Origin: an uncultured Christensenellaceae bacterium
GTDB taxonomy: Bacteria > Bacillota > Clostridia > Christensenellales > UBA3700
Assembly: GCA_944380305.1 (NCBI GenBank)
Contig: CALWHF010000010.1
Location: 1-64,000, forward strand
DNA: 64,000 nucleotides
Direction of reading: 5' to 3'
The number at the start of each line of letters is the position of its first letter. Within the stretch, counting starts at the first letter, position 1. The position numbers were made by a program, and so were the translations under genes. The notes under the pieces were generated by a model that was given only the letters and a program-made list of their open reading frames with translations, searched no databases and was not told the DNA's origin. Below, piece by piece: positions 51,225 through 63,500 of the stretch.

Positions 51225-51945
51225 AGAAAAGAAAAAGAAAATTTCCACGCCCGTGTTGATTTTGAATATAATCGTAACGGCGTTATTCTTATTTGTGTTC
51301 GCTTGTCTCTGCACCGTGATGATACAGTCGATGACGGGCAAAGAGCCTACGCTCTTCGGGTACAGGTCGTTTATCGTGGTCACAGACAGTATGACGGGAA
51401 CGTACGAAAAGGGCGACGTGATCATAGTCAGGGTGCTCGACGGAGAAAAGCTGGAGAGTGACCCGACGAAGATAAAAGAGGGCGACGTGGTGACATTCGT
51501 CGCGCCCGAGGGATTCGGGCAGGTCGAGGGCTACACCGTGACGCACAGGGTCGTCAAAGCTCCTTTCGAGGGTGAGGACGGCAGATTGTATATCCGCACC
51601 AAAGGCGACGCCGCTGCGGGCAACGACGCAGTGCCCGTACCACTTGCCAACGTGACGGGACTCGTGCTCGGCAAAAGCGAGGTGCTCGCGGGATTGCAGA
51701 GCGTGCTGAAAAGCAAAGCGGGGTTCTTGCTGATAATAGTCGTTCCGCTCGTTCTGATAGCGGTGTGGCAGATAGCAGTTTTTGCTGTCGCGAGCGCGAA
51801 AGAAAAACGCAAAAAAGAGCTTGCCTCAAAAGCGGGAGAGCTTGCCGACGATGAAGTCGAGCAGATAAAAAAACGCGCAGTCGAAGAGTATCTCGCAAAA
51901 CGCGATGACGACGGAACCGACGGCGACGATACTCAAGGGCGGTAA
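51214..51945 (+). CDS. Second SipW-type signal peptidase I
   Basis: A 243-residue S26 peptidase of the same branch as that at 48204: helix about 12-37, catalytic Ser59 in VVTDSMTGTYEKGD, His111 in YTVTHRVV, a second helix about 180-200, and a short charged C-terminal tail (VEQIKKRAVEEYLAKRDDDG) like the EEEIKRRAIEEYIKQK stretch of the first peptidase. The two are paralogues; this one lacks the Lys-rich tail. ATG 51214 overlaps the end of the DUF2357-like gene by 11 bases, so translation is coupled. The presence of two peptidases suggests different substrates or a hetero-complex. Confidence 0.9.
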   Translation: MENKEKKKKISTPVLILNIIVTALFLFVFACLCTVMIQSMTGKEPTLFGYRSFIVVTDSMTGTYEKGDVIIVRVLDGEKLESDPTKIKEGDVVTFVAPEGFGQVEGYTVTHRVVKAPFEGEDGRLYIRTKGDAAAGNDAVPVPLANVTGLVLGKSEVLAGLQSVLKSKAGFLLIIVVPLVLIAVWQIAVFAVASAKEKRKKELASKAGELADDEVEQIKKRAVEEYLAKRDDDGTDGDDTQGR

Positions 51946-51980
51946 CGCTCAAAGGGGGAAACGGCAAAAGCCGAAAAGCA

Positions 51981-52829
51981 ATGAAAAGTGCGAGAATACT
52001 GACGCCGATATTGTTGCTTGTGCTGGTACTTTGCATGCTGGCTCTGACTTTTGCATGGTTTTCTTCGGGCGAGAGCAACGAGGTCTCGTCCGTTCTCGAA
52101 GCGGGAACTTACGTCAGGGTCGTTTTCGGCGACGACGGATTGCTCAATAACGAACCTTACAACGGGCAGAAAGGATACAGGGACGACGGAGTGCCTTATG
52201 AGGACGATGACAAGGCGTATCAGGCATATTACCATACTTCGGTGAAATTGCAGGGGGACAAAGACCTTTATCTCCGTTTCGAATTTTCCGAACTGTGGAT
52301 AGAGGCATCGTCTACGTTCTATATGATGAGCGCGGGCAGGACGCTCGAGCAGATAATATCGAAATTCGAAGGTTACGACCCCGACAAATCGCACGTCGGC
52401 AAGGTCGAGAAGGTCGTTGCAGACGGCAGCGAACAGAACGTGTTCACAGAGCCGTCCGACGGCAGCGTCGCATTCGTTTATACTGATGACGGCACGCTTG
52501 ACGGGAAAGTAGTCTTCATACGCCTCGACAAGGCGAACGTAGACAAGTTCTTCTCGATAGAATACGCGAAGATAACCACGATCACGCCGCCCTATGCGTA
52601 CGGCACTTTCGCGGCGGAAGGAGAGGGGCTGAAATACGTTTACGACAAAAACGCGCCGCTTGGTACTTCGGAAGTCGCGTCCGACGCGGCTTACGGCAAG
52701 GTCAATCCTATATGCGTGCGCATAACGTATTCTGACGCGGAATACGCGATGACGTTCCCGTTCAGCGACGAAAGTTTCAAAGGCTCGTCGTTCAGATTCG
52801 GGGTGACCGCGTACGCAAATTATTCGTGA
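51981..52829 (+). CDS. SipW-type secreted protein, TasA/camelysin-like
   Basis: A 282-residue secreted protein with signal segment ILTPILLLVLVLCMLALTFA ending ...TFAWFSSGES (residues 22-32), the same cleavage type as the protein at 44365. The mature part is acidic and Tyr-rich (YNGQKGYRDDGVPYEDDDKA), with a YHTSVKLQGDKDLYLRFEFS strand region resembling the donor-strand beta-sandwich of TasA-like proteins, and ends FRFGVTAYANYS. It follows the second peptidase after 35 bases, the classical peptidase-substrate arrangement of sipW-tasA. Confidence 0.75.
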   Translation: MKSARILTPILLLVLVLCMLALTFAWFSSGESNEVSSVLEAGTYVRVVFGDDGLLNNEPYNGQKGYRDDGVPYEDDDKAYQAYYHTSVKLQGDKDLYLRFEFSELWIEASSTFYMMSAGRTLEQIISKFEGYDPDKSHVGKVEKVVADGSEQNVFTEPSDGSVAFVYTDDGTLDGKVVFIRLDKANVDKFFSIEYAKITTITPPYAYGTFAAEGEGLKYVYDKNAPLGTSEVASDAAYGKVNPICVRITYSDAEYAMTFPFSDESFKGSSFRFGVTAYANYS

Positions 52830-52879
52830 AGAAAAAAACGACGCTCCGCTGAGTTCGGGGGGTGCGGCAAAGGAGATAT

Positions 52880-53521
52880 ATGAAAGGTCAGTTCGCAAGA
52901 TTGATACTGTTTATGACCGTGTGCGTGTTGCTCATCGCGGGCATCACGGCGGCTACCTTTGCCGTCTGGACGACGTCGGACGGAGGCTCCACGCCCGCGA
53001 CTACGGTTACGGGAGAGTGGGACGACCCGTCTTTCCGCTATCTGACGCTCGAGCTTACGCATGCGGGAGGAACGACCGTCGCCGTGTACAGACAGAATGC
53101 CGAGGACGGCTCGGCTTTCGATGCTTTCGACGCGGGCGACACGGATGCGTCGTCGGTGACTTCGGCTAAAGTAATAGGTTACGACGGCATACTGACCGTT
53201 TTGAAGATCCCGCCGACCGTGACCGTAAAGGGCGGCGGAAATAGCGCGGAAGTTACAGTAAATTCGATAGCCATGGGAACGGTTGAGCAGTACGACGCGC
53301 TGAGACTCGTGGAAGAGCTGGAGATCCCCGCTACGGTCAACTCGATCGCCTCGTATTCGTTCGCTTTCTGCGACAGCCTCGAAAAAGTGATGTTCGCAAG
53401 CGGAGGGGGAGATCTTACTCTGGGAGACAAATGCTTTTACGGCTGCGTCAGGCTTGAAAAGGCGACGGGAGTGGATTTCGGAGGCAGAAACGTCACCGAA
53501 GGAGAGTATTGTTTCGGATAG
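52880..53521 (+). CDS. SipW-type secreted protein with BspA-like LRR segment
   Basis: A 213-residue secreted protein. The signal segment FMTVCVLLIAGITAATFAVW is of the same type as its neighbours. Residues about 130-213 form two or three BspA/LRR_5 units (LEIPATVNSIASYSFAFCDS, then LEKVMFASGGGDLTLGDKCF), so the protein ends within an LRR array, which is unusually short for the family. It may be a minor matrix component or an adhesin tip; alternatively it is a truncated longer protein, because the stop comes right after GEYCFG in the middle of a repeat unit. AAAGGAG precedes ATG 52880. It is the last gene before a terminator. Confidence 0.75.
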   Translation: MKGQFARLILFMTVCVLLIAGITAATFAVWTTSDGGSTPATTVTGEWDDPSFRYLTLELTHAGGTTVAVYRQNAEDGSAFDAFDAGDTDASSVTSAKVIGYDGILTVLKIPPTVTVKGGGNSAEVTVNSIAMGTVEQYDALRLVEELEIPATVNSIASYSFAFCDSLEKVMFASGGGDLTLGDKCFYGCVRLEKATGVDFGGRNVTEGEYCFG

Positions 53522-53844
53522 AAAAATCGCGACAAGTATTGTGTTTTCCGCGTCGGAATTAAAGATAAGGCAGTCGGACAGAAAGACGACTTCGAGGCAC
53601 GGCATGACGTACCCGAACGACGCGGGAGGGCAGAGATATTTTCACTGCGGAAAAAATGCACGCAGACCATATTTTGAAAGACGCGCACGGCGTCTTTTTT
53701 TTTCATAAGCGAGAGAGATCGGGGATCGGTCTGCTGTGCTGACTCCGACGCGGACCGCAGAACCGAAAACGCGTTTCGAGGCTGTCAGATCGCGCGCGTG
53801 TATGTAAAATCTTTATAAGTTTTGTAAAATTTTTCGAATCCCTA
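53522..53844. other. Gene-free stretch after the operon
   Basis: It contains the terminator at 53677 and, further on, the promoter of the next gene. The rest shows no ribosome site with an open frame; the sequence right after the 53521 stop is not a readable continuation of the LRR array in the same frame. Confidence 0.45.
53677..53704 (+). terminator. Rho-independent terminator of the surface operon
   Basis: AAAGACGC, loop GCAC, GGCGTCTTT, then seven further T. Confidence 0.85.
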
Positions 53845-53873
53845 TTGACTTAAGCGTGCGCGAGTTATATATT
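53845..53873 (+). promoter_or_regulatory. Promoter of the 53915-giant gene transcript
   Basis: TTGACT (53845-53850), 17 bases, TATATT (53868-53873). Confidence 0.75.
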
Positions 53874-53914
53874 ATATATATAAATAAAATCAGTATTAAG
53901 GTCGGATAAGGGGA

Positions 53915-54502
53915 ATGAAAAAAAAGACAGTAATACTCGTTTTGGTTTTCGTTATTCTGATTGCGCTGGTAGGTATCGGCGCGGCTTTTGCATTTTTCCC
54001 CAACGAGAGCGGTCACTCGTATCTGACCGTTGACTCAAACGACCAATTCAGCATAAGCATAGGCGTAGGCGAAACGCAGGGTATGTTGATGCCCGTCGAG
54101 GCGGTCAACGACAATTCGGCTGACGGCAATATTTCGGATTCTGACGGCGTGCGAATCTCGGTGCCGTACGTCATAGGAGAGGCGGAAGAAGGGGTCGCTT
54201 CGATGAAAGTGATAGTCTACGGTTCGTCCGCCGTCTGGACGGGAGCCGACGGCAACGCGGTTTCAGCCGAAACGGCTCAGTATATGCAGGGCAAACTCGA
54301 CTTCTGTCTGTACAAAGAGGGCGCAGAGGTTTACAACTGGAACGCGACGTCCGCGACGTATACGTTTGACGTGACGGATGCGGGCAGTACGGGGACTTTG
54401 ATACTCGCGATACGTTTCAACGTAACGGACGAATTGCTGCCTCCCGAGATCATGGGGGCGAAAGTCACGGTCAGCGTGACTTCGGAATTCGTAGGGGAGT
54501 AA
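53915..54502 (+). CDS. Small SipW-type secreted protein
   Basis: A 195-residue secreted protein with signal segment VILVLVFVILIALVGIGAAF, then AFFPNES (the FAFF form of the locus cleavage site). The mature part is short, acidic and beta-rich (SYLTVDSNDQFSISIGVGET; DAGSTGTLILAIRFNVTDEL; AKVTVSVTSEFVGE), in size and pattern close to camelysin/TasA-type subunits. The ribosome site region GGATAAGGGGAATG is nearly the same as at 45618. It lies 81 bases before the giant gene and probably shares its transcript, so it could be its partner, for instance as a stalk or anchor subunit. Confidence 0.75.
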   Translation: MKKKTVILVLVFVILIALVGIGAAFAFFPNESGHSYLTVDSNDQFSISIGVGETQGMLMPVEAVNDNSADGNISDSDGVRISVPYVIGEAEEGVASMKVIVYGSSAVWTGADGNAVSAETAQYMQGKLDFCLYKEGAEVYNWNATSATYTFDVTDAGSTGTLILAIRFNVTDELLPPEIMGAKVTVSVTSEFVGE

Positions 54503-54583
54503 AATTCACGACGACGGTCGTTCCGCGCGGGGGCGCGTTCGGCCGAAGATATAAGCTCCGAACGGGAGCAAGGGAAGAAAATT

Positions 54584-57500
54584 ATGACTAAAAATACCGC
54601 TAAACGCAGGATATGGCTTTCGGCGACGGCTGTGATCATCGCAGTCGCGCTCGTGCTGTCGTGCGTTCTGGCGGCTTTTCTTTATACGCGCACGAGCGAT
54701 GCGGGTACGGATAATATAGCCGAGGGAGGAGAGGATAACAACGAGCTGATCGGCGTTTACAATTCCGACAGCTACGGTTCGCCCAACGACGGCAATTCGA
54801 TACCTTCGGACGCTTATGCGATCGGCAGCGAAAGCGCGCTGTGGTCGTTCCTTTCTTCGACGAGCAAGTACGGCTATCTGACCGCTTCGTTCTCGATCAC
54901 GAGCAAACCCAGCGTTAAGAGCGGCAGGGTGCTCGGCAACGGAAAAACTCTTGACGGCAACGGCAATACGATAACGCTCGCTTACAACACGAATACAGAC
55001 ATCGTCAACAGCAACAACGGAAGAGAGGACGTAAACAACAGAGTTATACCCGACGGTCTTGCCGGGGGATCAGATGGGCAGGCGTCAGTTAGCTTCCGCG
55101 GACAGACGGTGTACGGTCTGAGCGAGCTGATCTCGATAAACTACGGCACGATCAAAAATCTCAAGGTCACCGTCGGCGGCGCGAACGCGATGATATACAC
55201 CCAGAATCTGAGCGAATGGGCGAATACGAGTATGGGCGCGGTATGCGGCATAAACGCAGGTACTATCGAGAACGTCGCGGTCTCTATAAATCAGGCGTAC
55301 GGGTTTTTGGGATCTTACAACTGCTGGGATACCAACTTCTGGGGAAGTCAGGTAGACGACCGTCTGTATTACAGCGGCATAGTTGCGGTCGGCGGAGTCA
55401 CGGGTCTGAACACGGGCACCGTCAGGGCGGTTTCGGTCACTCAGAACGCGAATTTCGGCAGTTTTAAGCAGATAGACAAAGAAAAGGACAATTTCAAGAT
55501 CAATTCGGGTATCGTCGGCGGCATTGCCGCAATCAACGACGGCGGCACGATCAACGGCGCGCATTACACATGGTCGGGCGGGTCGCTCAACAATTTCCAG
55601 AGACATTACTACACGTCTTATACGGGACTCATAGTCGGCGTGGCGAGACTTTCAAACGGGGAGATCAAGGTCGGCACTACAAACGAAAGCATCGGGGTCG
55701 GCAGTATAAACAACGTGTCGTTCAACGTAGACACCGGTTTGACCGTCAACGGAGAAGCGCATTACAAGGACGGCAACAACTGGCCGGGTGTAGGCAACTA
55801 TACCGGTATGATCGGCGGCAGTCTGACGAGCGATTCGACGCTGAACTCGAAAATCAACGTGCTTGTATCAGCAGGCAGCAACACGTTGACGGATTTTTCT
55901 TCGAGAGCAGATTTCGCGGCGTACGACGTCACCAAGCTGAACGGCTCGACTACCGCCGCCAGTGCGGATATTACGGTGCTCGGCTATACGTCGTCGGCGA
56001 TCGCGTCTTCGGATTATCTGAGGTACGTCACGGCAAACGCATCGCTTTACGGAGCGAACGAAGAAAACAGCGCGGTCAAGGAGATAGCGACAAGCGGCTA
56101 CGGCACGGTAAATTACAGGTGGGACGTCAGGAACGGCTATACGGTGCTCGCGGCGGTCGTCGCTTTGAACGGAAACGCGAACACGACTTTTTACGCGACG
56201 ACGGTTAACACCTGGTCGGGGAATTCGCAACAGAGCGCGGACAAAGGCGTGCTCGGTGACGTAAACGACTATACGTCGGCAGACGCGGGCGCGAATCATC
56301 CGACAAACGGCACTTATGCTGACATTTCAGCTTTCGGCGATAATCTCGACAGAACGGGCGGCGTAGTCAATCTCATCCTGCATTACAGAGTGAACGATTT
56401 CGGCTCGACAGAAGATTTCGAGGCGTTTACGGGCGCGAATCCTACTTACGGCACGACTTACGCGTACGCCGATGCTATGTTGGTTCAGAACGATCATACC
56501 ATAGACAACGGATTGTATTCAGGGTCGCGAATGTTGCGCAGCTGGAAAACGATAGACGGTATCGACAATACTAAAACGATCACTGTCACAGATGCGAACA
56601 ATAACGCGGTCAATGTTGACGGTATAAACGCGATCAGCGATTTTATTGCGGTAAACAGAGGCGTTATACAGAGGATAAACGTGACGTTCTCGGGATCTCG
56701 CGGGAATATATTGGCAGATACCGACACCGCGTTCGGTTACGTTGCGGGCGCGAACTACGGCACTATATCTTACGTTGCGGTTTCTTTCGGCGAGATCACG
56801 ATCAACGGCAACAGCGCGAACGCGTGGTACGCTCTCGGCGGCGTGATCGGATATAACGTCGGTACTTCCGAGGCTGTCACGGCGAACGTGACGGGCAACC
56901 TTTCGATCGCGGGTACGGCAAAGCAGACGTATCTCGGAGGCATTATCGGCGTTAATACTGCCGCGGGTACGTTGCAGACTGCGGTGCTGAACGGTAACAG
57001 CGGAGTGACTGTGCAGGCGACTGCGAATTCGACTTACGGCAACTACGTCGGAGGCTTTATCGGAGCGGGCGTCAACAGCGGCTCTGTTTCGACGGAAGGG
57101 AACGTGCTGACGCTGACGCAGACTCAGACAAACCCGTTCTCCAACTGGCTGTACTCGGCGAAGATCAGGGTGCAGGCAAACGCAAATTCGTATACGGGTC
57201 TTTTCGCGGGTCTTCTGACCGCAAGCCCGACTTACAACGCGGCGACCAATCCGTATATCGACGGTCTCGTCGCGGCGGTCCCCGATCTCGACGGGGCGGT
57301 GGGCTGGTTCAGCCCGAACAAGGGAGTCATGACCCTTGCGGGATACGCTGGCGGCAATTTGGGCGCGAGCGGCGATTACGTCGCCAGCGACCTGATAAGA
57401 GGTCAGGTCTATACGGTTCAGGACGCGTCCGACGCCTTCGTTTCGAAGATACTCACGGGCGTCAGCTGGGCTCCCTCAGCAAACATATACAGATTCACCG

Positions 57501-60500
57501 TGGAGAGCAGGGCAAGTTCTTCCAACTGGTCGCTGACTCCGTATTCGAATATCGACGCATCGGTAGCATCGTCGGTGCCTTTCGTCAGTTACGGCACACC
57601 GTATAACCAGGGCGAGGTATTCTCGACGCTGTGGGATTACGCCAACGAGACGAGAACGGAGAACGGCATCGCGACAGTGTCCTATACGTTCGACACGGGG
57701 CTTTACGTTCAGAACAATGACACGACCTCAAACCCCGACTATCTCGCTCCCGTCGTTGGAGTAAAGCTGATATACAGAATGAATCTGCACAGGGGAGTTT
57801 CCGACGGCGACACTACCAACGCCGACGACGCGCTGACGCTCTTCCTGAGCGGCGAGTCGGCAGGTTTCGTTCATATGAATCCGCAAAACGGATATAAGGC
57901 TCTGTGCGCAGGCGCAAGCGGAGCTTACGCCGACAACAGAGGAGGCGAGTGGACGGTGAGCGGGGGCAGAGACATCGTCTTCGACAAACCGTACGGTCTC
58001 GACGGCAGTGACGGCGACGGAATGAAAATCACCGTAAACGACCCGACTTCGCTCTCGGGCGTTTACGACGAAGGCACGCAGAGCAAGGTGAGCGCGGATC
58101 TCGTCGCGGTCAACAGATCTACGATAACAGACGTTCACGTCACGGTGGGCGGTACATACAACTATTCGGCGGCGGAAGATCTCGTATATTCGCACCTTGT
58201 CGGCGTCAACTACGGCACGGTCGGAAACAGCACCGTCACGGTTTCAGGTACGGTCAGCCTTTCGAATACGGGCAAAACGGTGTACGGCGCGGCGGCGGGC
58301 ATAAACAACGGCACGACGGACGTGTCGGTGACGCTTGACGGAAGCGTCGGCGTGTCGGGAAATCCCGCATACGCGGGAGGCGCGATAGGCATCAACTCAG
58401 GCGTTGCGGACGGCACGAGGGTGAATTATAACGGCGGCGCGATTAGGGTCGAAAACAACGGCGGAGCGCAGGCTGTGCTCGGCGGAGCGATAGGCATGCA
58501 GGACAGCTCGGTCCTTTCCGACGTGCAGACCACGGGCAGCGGCGGTGCGCTGACTCTTTCGGGCGCGGGCTACGTCGGCGGCGTTATCGGTATCGCGAAC
58601 GCGGGCAGCGGCACTTCGGTCGCGGGCATAACGGTGACGCAGACGACTCTCACGAATATAGCGAACGCGGCGTACGGCATGGCGATTACCGCCGCAAGCG
58701 GATATAAAGGTCTGATAACGGGTGCCGTATCCGAAGGGCAGGTCAGGGAAAACGCGCTCGTCGGTATCGCCGCGCATTATCCCGACGATACTGCTGACTA
58801 TAAAGTGCCCTGGACGACTTCGGTAGCGAACGCGGTCTCCATGTACGGTTACGGCACGGCGACCGATCTCGAAGGCATCCTCTTCAAGATAAGCGATTAC
58901 AGCAACGACGGCGGTGCGGAATATCTGACCTCGCGCGGCATTACGGTCAACGGTGCGACAAAGTCGTTCACGTTCGATTCTTCGCAGATGACGGCGGCGT
59001 CCTCGCTGACCTTCGTCACGGAATACCGTTATTATGGCGCGGACGGAGCACTCGCGACCGATGAGAATTACACGGGTGCGCCCGTCAGGAACGGCAGTAT
59101 ATACACGACCACCGTGGACGGTCTTTATGCGGGCAGCGATTCTTACGTCCCGACTCTCGACGTGCTTATCGAATACACCGTCAACATTTACGACGGGCAG
59201 AACAGGCAGCTCGTCGACTTCGTAAGGGGCGACAGCAGTCAGGGATACGACGCGTATGCGGGTGCGAAGAAAGCACTTCTCGCAAGCGGCGCGACGTTTG
59301 TTCTCGATGACGGCACGGCGGCAGACCGTGCGGTAAGCTCCGCGAAGGAAAAAACTCTGATAGGCTCGGCGAGCGTCAATACCGTCAACGTGACGGGCTC
59401 GCTCCCGACTTCGGATTACAACGGCGAGACGGTGAGCGGCGGGTTCTTTGCGGTCAACCGCATAGCGGTGATGAACGTAAACGTGACGGCGACGGCGTCT
59501 CTGAATCCGACCGCAACGGCGTTCGGTCTGATAGCGGGCGCGAACGAGGGCGCACTTTCAAACGTGTCGGCGACTATGACAGGAGTCAGCGCGAACGTGC
59601 GCTCGTTCGGTGCGATAGCGGGTATAAACAGAGGTGCGGTCACGGAATCGGAAGTATATCTGTCGGGAACGTACACGGTAAACTCCGCGACGGTATACAC
59701 AGGCGGGGCTATAGGTGAAAATTACGGCACGGTCAGCGGAGTCACGGTTATATTCGACGACGCGACGCTGTATTCCAATCCGAGCGACAAGGCAGCCGCG
59801 GGCGGGGTTATAGGAAAGCAGAACGGAGGCTCGCTCGAAAACGTCGGTACAGAGGGCGGCAACGTAGGAATGTACGTTACGGGCGGCACATCGTACGTCG
59901 GCGGCATCGTCGGTATTATAAACACGGGCGCGGCAACGGCGAATCTGGCGGACGACAGTATCGAGCCTTCAACAATGAGAGGAGTTTATGCAGGCGCGTA
60001 CACGGCGAAAATGAGCGGTACGCACAGAGGTCTTATTGCGGGTGCGACGATAGCAATTGCGAGCGGAAACATATCGGGCGCGGCGGCGCATTATTACGAA
60101 AACGGAGAAAAGGGAGAACCGAAGACTCCGTGGTTCTCCGACGGATCCGACGTTTCGATGTACGGTTACAACGTTACGGGCGATACGACATACGCTACGG
60201 GCGTGCTTTTCAAGATAAGCGATTACAGCGACGACGGCAACGCGGATTACGTCGCGGACAGAAACGTGACGGCAAGCGCGACTCAGGCGGCGTTCTCGTT
60301 CCCGACCACGGGCTTTGCGGACGCGGTCTCGCTGTCGATAGACGCGACGTACATAGCGTATCGCGAAGGAGTCAGGGAAGAGAAAAAACTGACGACGTTC
60401 GTCTCGCCTTCGGGTGACGTTTCGTACACTCTTTCGGGCACGGAGCTGAACGGCGGAGGCGATTTCGTGCCTACGGCGGACTTCTTCGCGACCTATTCGG

Positions 60501-63500
60501 TCAATATCGTACAGAGCACGGAATACAACAATTTCGTCAACGCGGCAGACGGCATAGCGAACAGCTATCTGTACAATTTCATAGACGGCAGAGGCAATCA
60601 ACAGCTGTACGCGGGCGCGAAGACGGGTTATCTGCAGGAGAGCGTCAGGGTATACAAGCCCGCGAACGGATACGTTACGATGAGCGCGGACAAAGTGCTC
60701 GACGGCATGGGCAACACGCTGTATATGTGCTATACGGGAAGTTACGTCCTGCAGACGGGCAACGCGGGCAGCGGAGACAACGCGACGTCGGGCAGCGGCG
60801 GATACGTTCAGGTCGACGCCGGCGGAGGAACGACGGGAGCGGTAGGCGGACTCGTAGCGGTGAACTACGGCGAGATACGCAATCTGCATATAAGTCATTC
60901 CAACGGCAGTACGCTGATCGGCAATTACGGCATTACTGTTACGACGGATGCCGCGGTAGGCATGCTGGCGGGAGTGAATTTCGGCAGAATTTTGGGAGTG
61001 TCTTATGACGATTCCGTTACCGGAGGGACTATAACGGTCACGGGAGGAAATGCGGCAGACGTAATTTTCGGCGGAATAATCGGCGCGAACGCGGGTACGG
61101 CGGACGGCTTGAACGTCAACGTGCATTCGTCAAACAATACCGTTGCCGTCGACAAGGCGGTATACGGCGGCGCGCTGGGTGAGAACTACGGCACGGCAAT
61201 CGGGATCAACGTAACGGTAGGGACAGAGATCCCGCAGGATGAGTATATGAACAGACTGGGCGCGGAGTCGAATTCGGTGGCCGACAGCGTGTTCGCGTCT
61301 TACGTTTCGGTATGGGGCGGCGCGGTAGGATACAACGGCGGAACTGTTACCAACGTGACCGTAGAGGCGCACGAAAACTACGGCGTTCAGCAGAACAGCG
61401 CGGGGAATCTCGCGGCAGGCGGCGTGCTGGGTGTCAACGACGGCGGCTCGGCAGTGGGACTAAAGGCGATCGGCTGGGGCGGATATTTTGTGACATCAAC
61501 CACGATAATCAGCGATAATTTCAGCGTATTCGTCGGCGGACTTGTCGGAGCTATGAATGCCGACGGCGCGGCGGCGATAGGAAACGTGGCTTTTGCCAAT
61601 ACAAGCAAAGCCACTTTGAAAAACAGCGTGTTCGCGCTGAGCGGCGGCATGGTAACGCAGAGGAACAATTTGGCGGGATACGCGAGATACGGATACGTTA
61701 CGGGCGTGCTTGCACAGACTTACGCCGACATTCCCGTAGGAGCGATCGACGGTACTTACTGGTATATCGCGGATAAATTGCAGAGCGTCGAAGGAGACGA
61801 TGCCGAGCAGCTTCCCGCATTCCACGGAGGAAACGACGATCATCCGACATATATAAGCGCGTTCGGCAAAGCACCGTCCGACTGGCTTGCGACGGGTTAT
61901 GAAAACAATGCTGCGGCGTTCGCGACAAGCAGCTACGGTTTTACTTTCGTGGATTCGGACGACAATCCGATCAACTACATAACCATGGACGTCTCGGTAT
62001 CGGGAGGAGTGCTAACCGTCACGGCGCACATGCCATCGGCGAACGCGTTCATAGAAGTTCCGTCTTTCTTGCCGACTGTCGGAGGCAGCAGCGCGGACAG
62101 CGCGACCAAAGGATCGGTGGGAGCGGCGAACGGTAACGATCAGACGATCACGGTAAACAATTCGGGCGGCAGCGGCACGGGATACGTTACGTTCTCGTTC
62201 GAATCGAGCGTTTACGCACTGACAGACAGCGCGTACGTTCAGTATATGATCCTGAGTTTCCTCAGCACCAGACCTTGCGGCGTTACGGGCAACGGACAGG
62301 TCGTGGGATATTATTCCTACACGACGGTAGACGGGGAGAGCATGAGATCTCTCGACGACGCAGTCTATCGCGTGTATCAGCTGTGGTCCGGCGCGACGCT
62401 GATGAGACTGTCGGGCAACGACAAGACTGTCGAGATCGACGCGTCGCTCGGCGAACCGGTGATCCTCGGTTCGGGCAAGACTTTCAACGGCGGACAGGAC
62501 GAGGGCTATTCGATAAAGATCAAATCGGTGTTCGACAAGAACATCGCGGAATACACTTTTGCGGGAGACCTCGATCAGGTCAAGCAGAAATATCTCGTAG
62601 TCAGCGAATTCATCGCGATAAACTACGGCACGTTCACCAACGCGGCGATACTTCTTTCGGGCACGGGCGAGGACGGCAAGAACATCTCGAGAAACGCGAG
62701 CGATGTCATAGCGATCGCAGAAAACGAAATGGGCATCGACACCACGGGGCTTGTCGGATTGATCTACGGCATGCTCGTGGGCGTCAATGAAGGCGTGGTT
62801 TCGGATTTCGACGATTACGAATTCGACAGGACCATATCTCTCGACAGCAATGCGGGCGCGCAGTACAATTCGATTTTCGGCGGCATGGTCGGAGCGATGG
62901 CGGGCGCGGACGCACTGATAAAGGACGTGGGACACATCACGTTCGGCACGGAGTCGAGACCGGGCGGCATTACGATGAGTGGCAACGCGAACCTCGTCAG
63001 CGCGGGTGGCGTCGTAGGTATAGCGATCGAGGGAAGGATCGAGAACGTCGGCGTTATACTCACGGCGAACAGCGTTATTTCGGTTGAGGCGAAACACAAT
63101 TCGGCGGCGGTAGGCGGCGTGGTGGGAGACCTGCGCGGAACGCTTACCGGCGTCACGTTCGAATCGGAATACCAGTCCGTGATGAAGATAAACAATACGA
63201 ATCCCGACGGCGCGGCTGCTCTGGGCAACCTGGTCGGCGTGATAAACACCTTCTCGGATACGAGCGCGATCGCGTCCGTCGAGAGGGCAAAGGTCATAGG
63301 CGTAGGCTATCTGTATAACGGTATCTCGGACGACGGCACCGTTTCCACGCAGTCCGTCAGGCTCTATACCGCGGGCGTCGTGGCTCTCGGCGCGAACTAC
63401 TCGACGCTGACTGCGGACAGCGCGGACGAGGCTGTGAGGGAGATAGTCAAGGCGTACGGCGAGATCAGACCCGCGAAACTCGACAGCGTATACGTCGATT

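Noticed and set aside
59969..63097. Minus-strand frames of up to 385 codons opposite the giant gene
   Set aside because: No ribosome sites or motifs; the plus-strand frame is continuous with GLUG-type repeats across the same bases.
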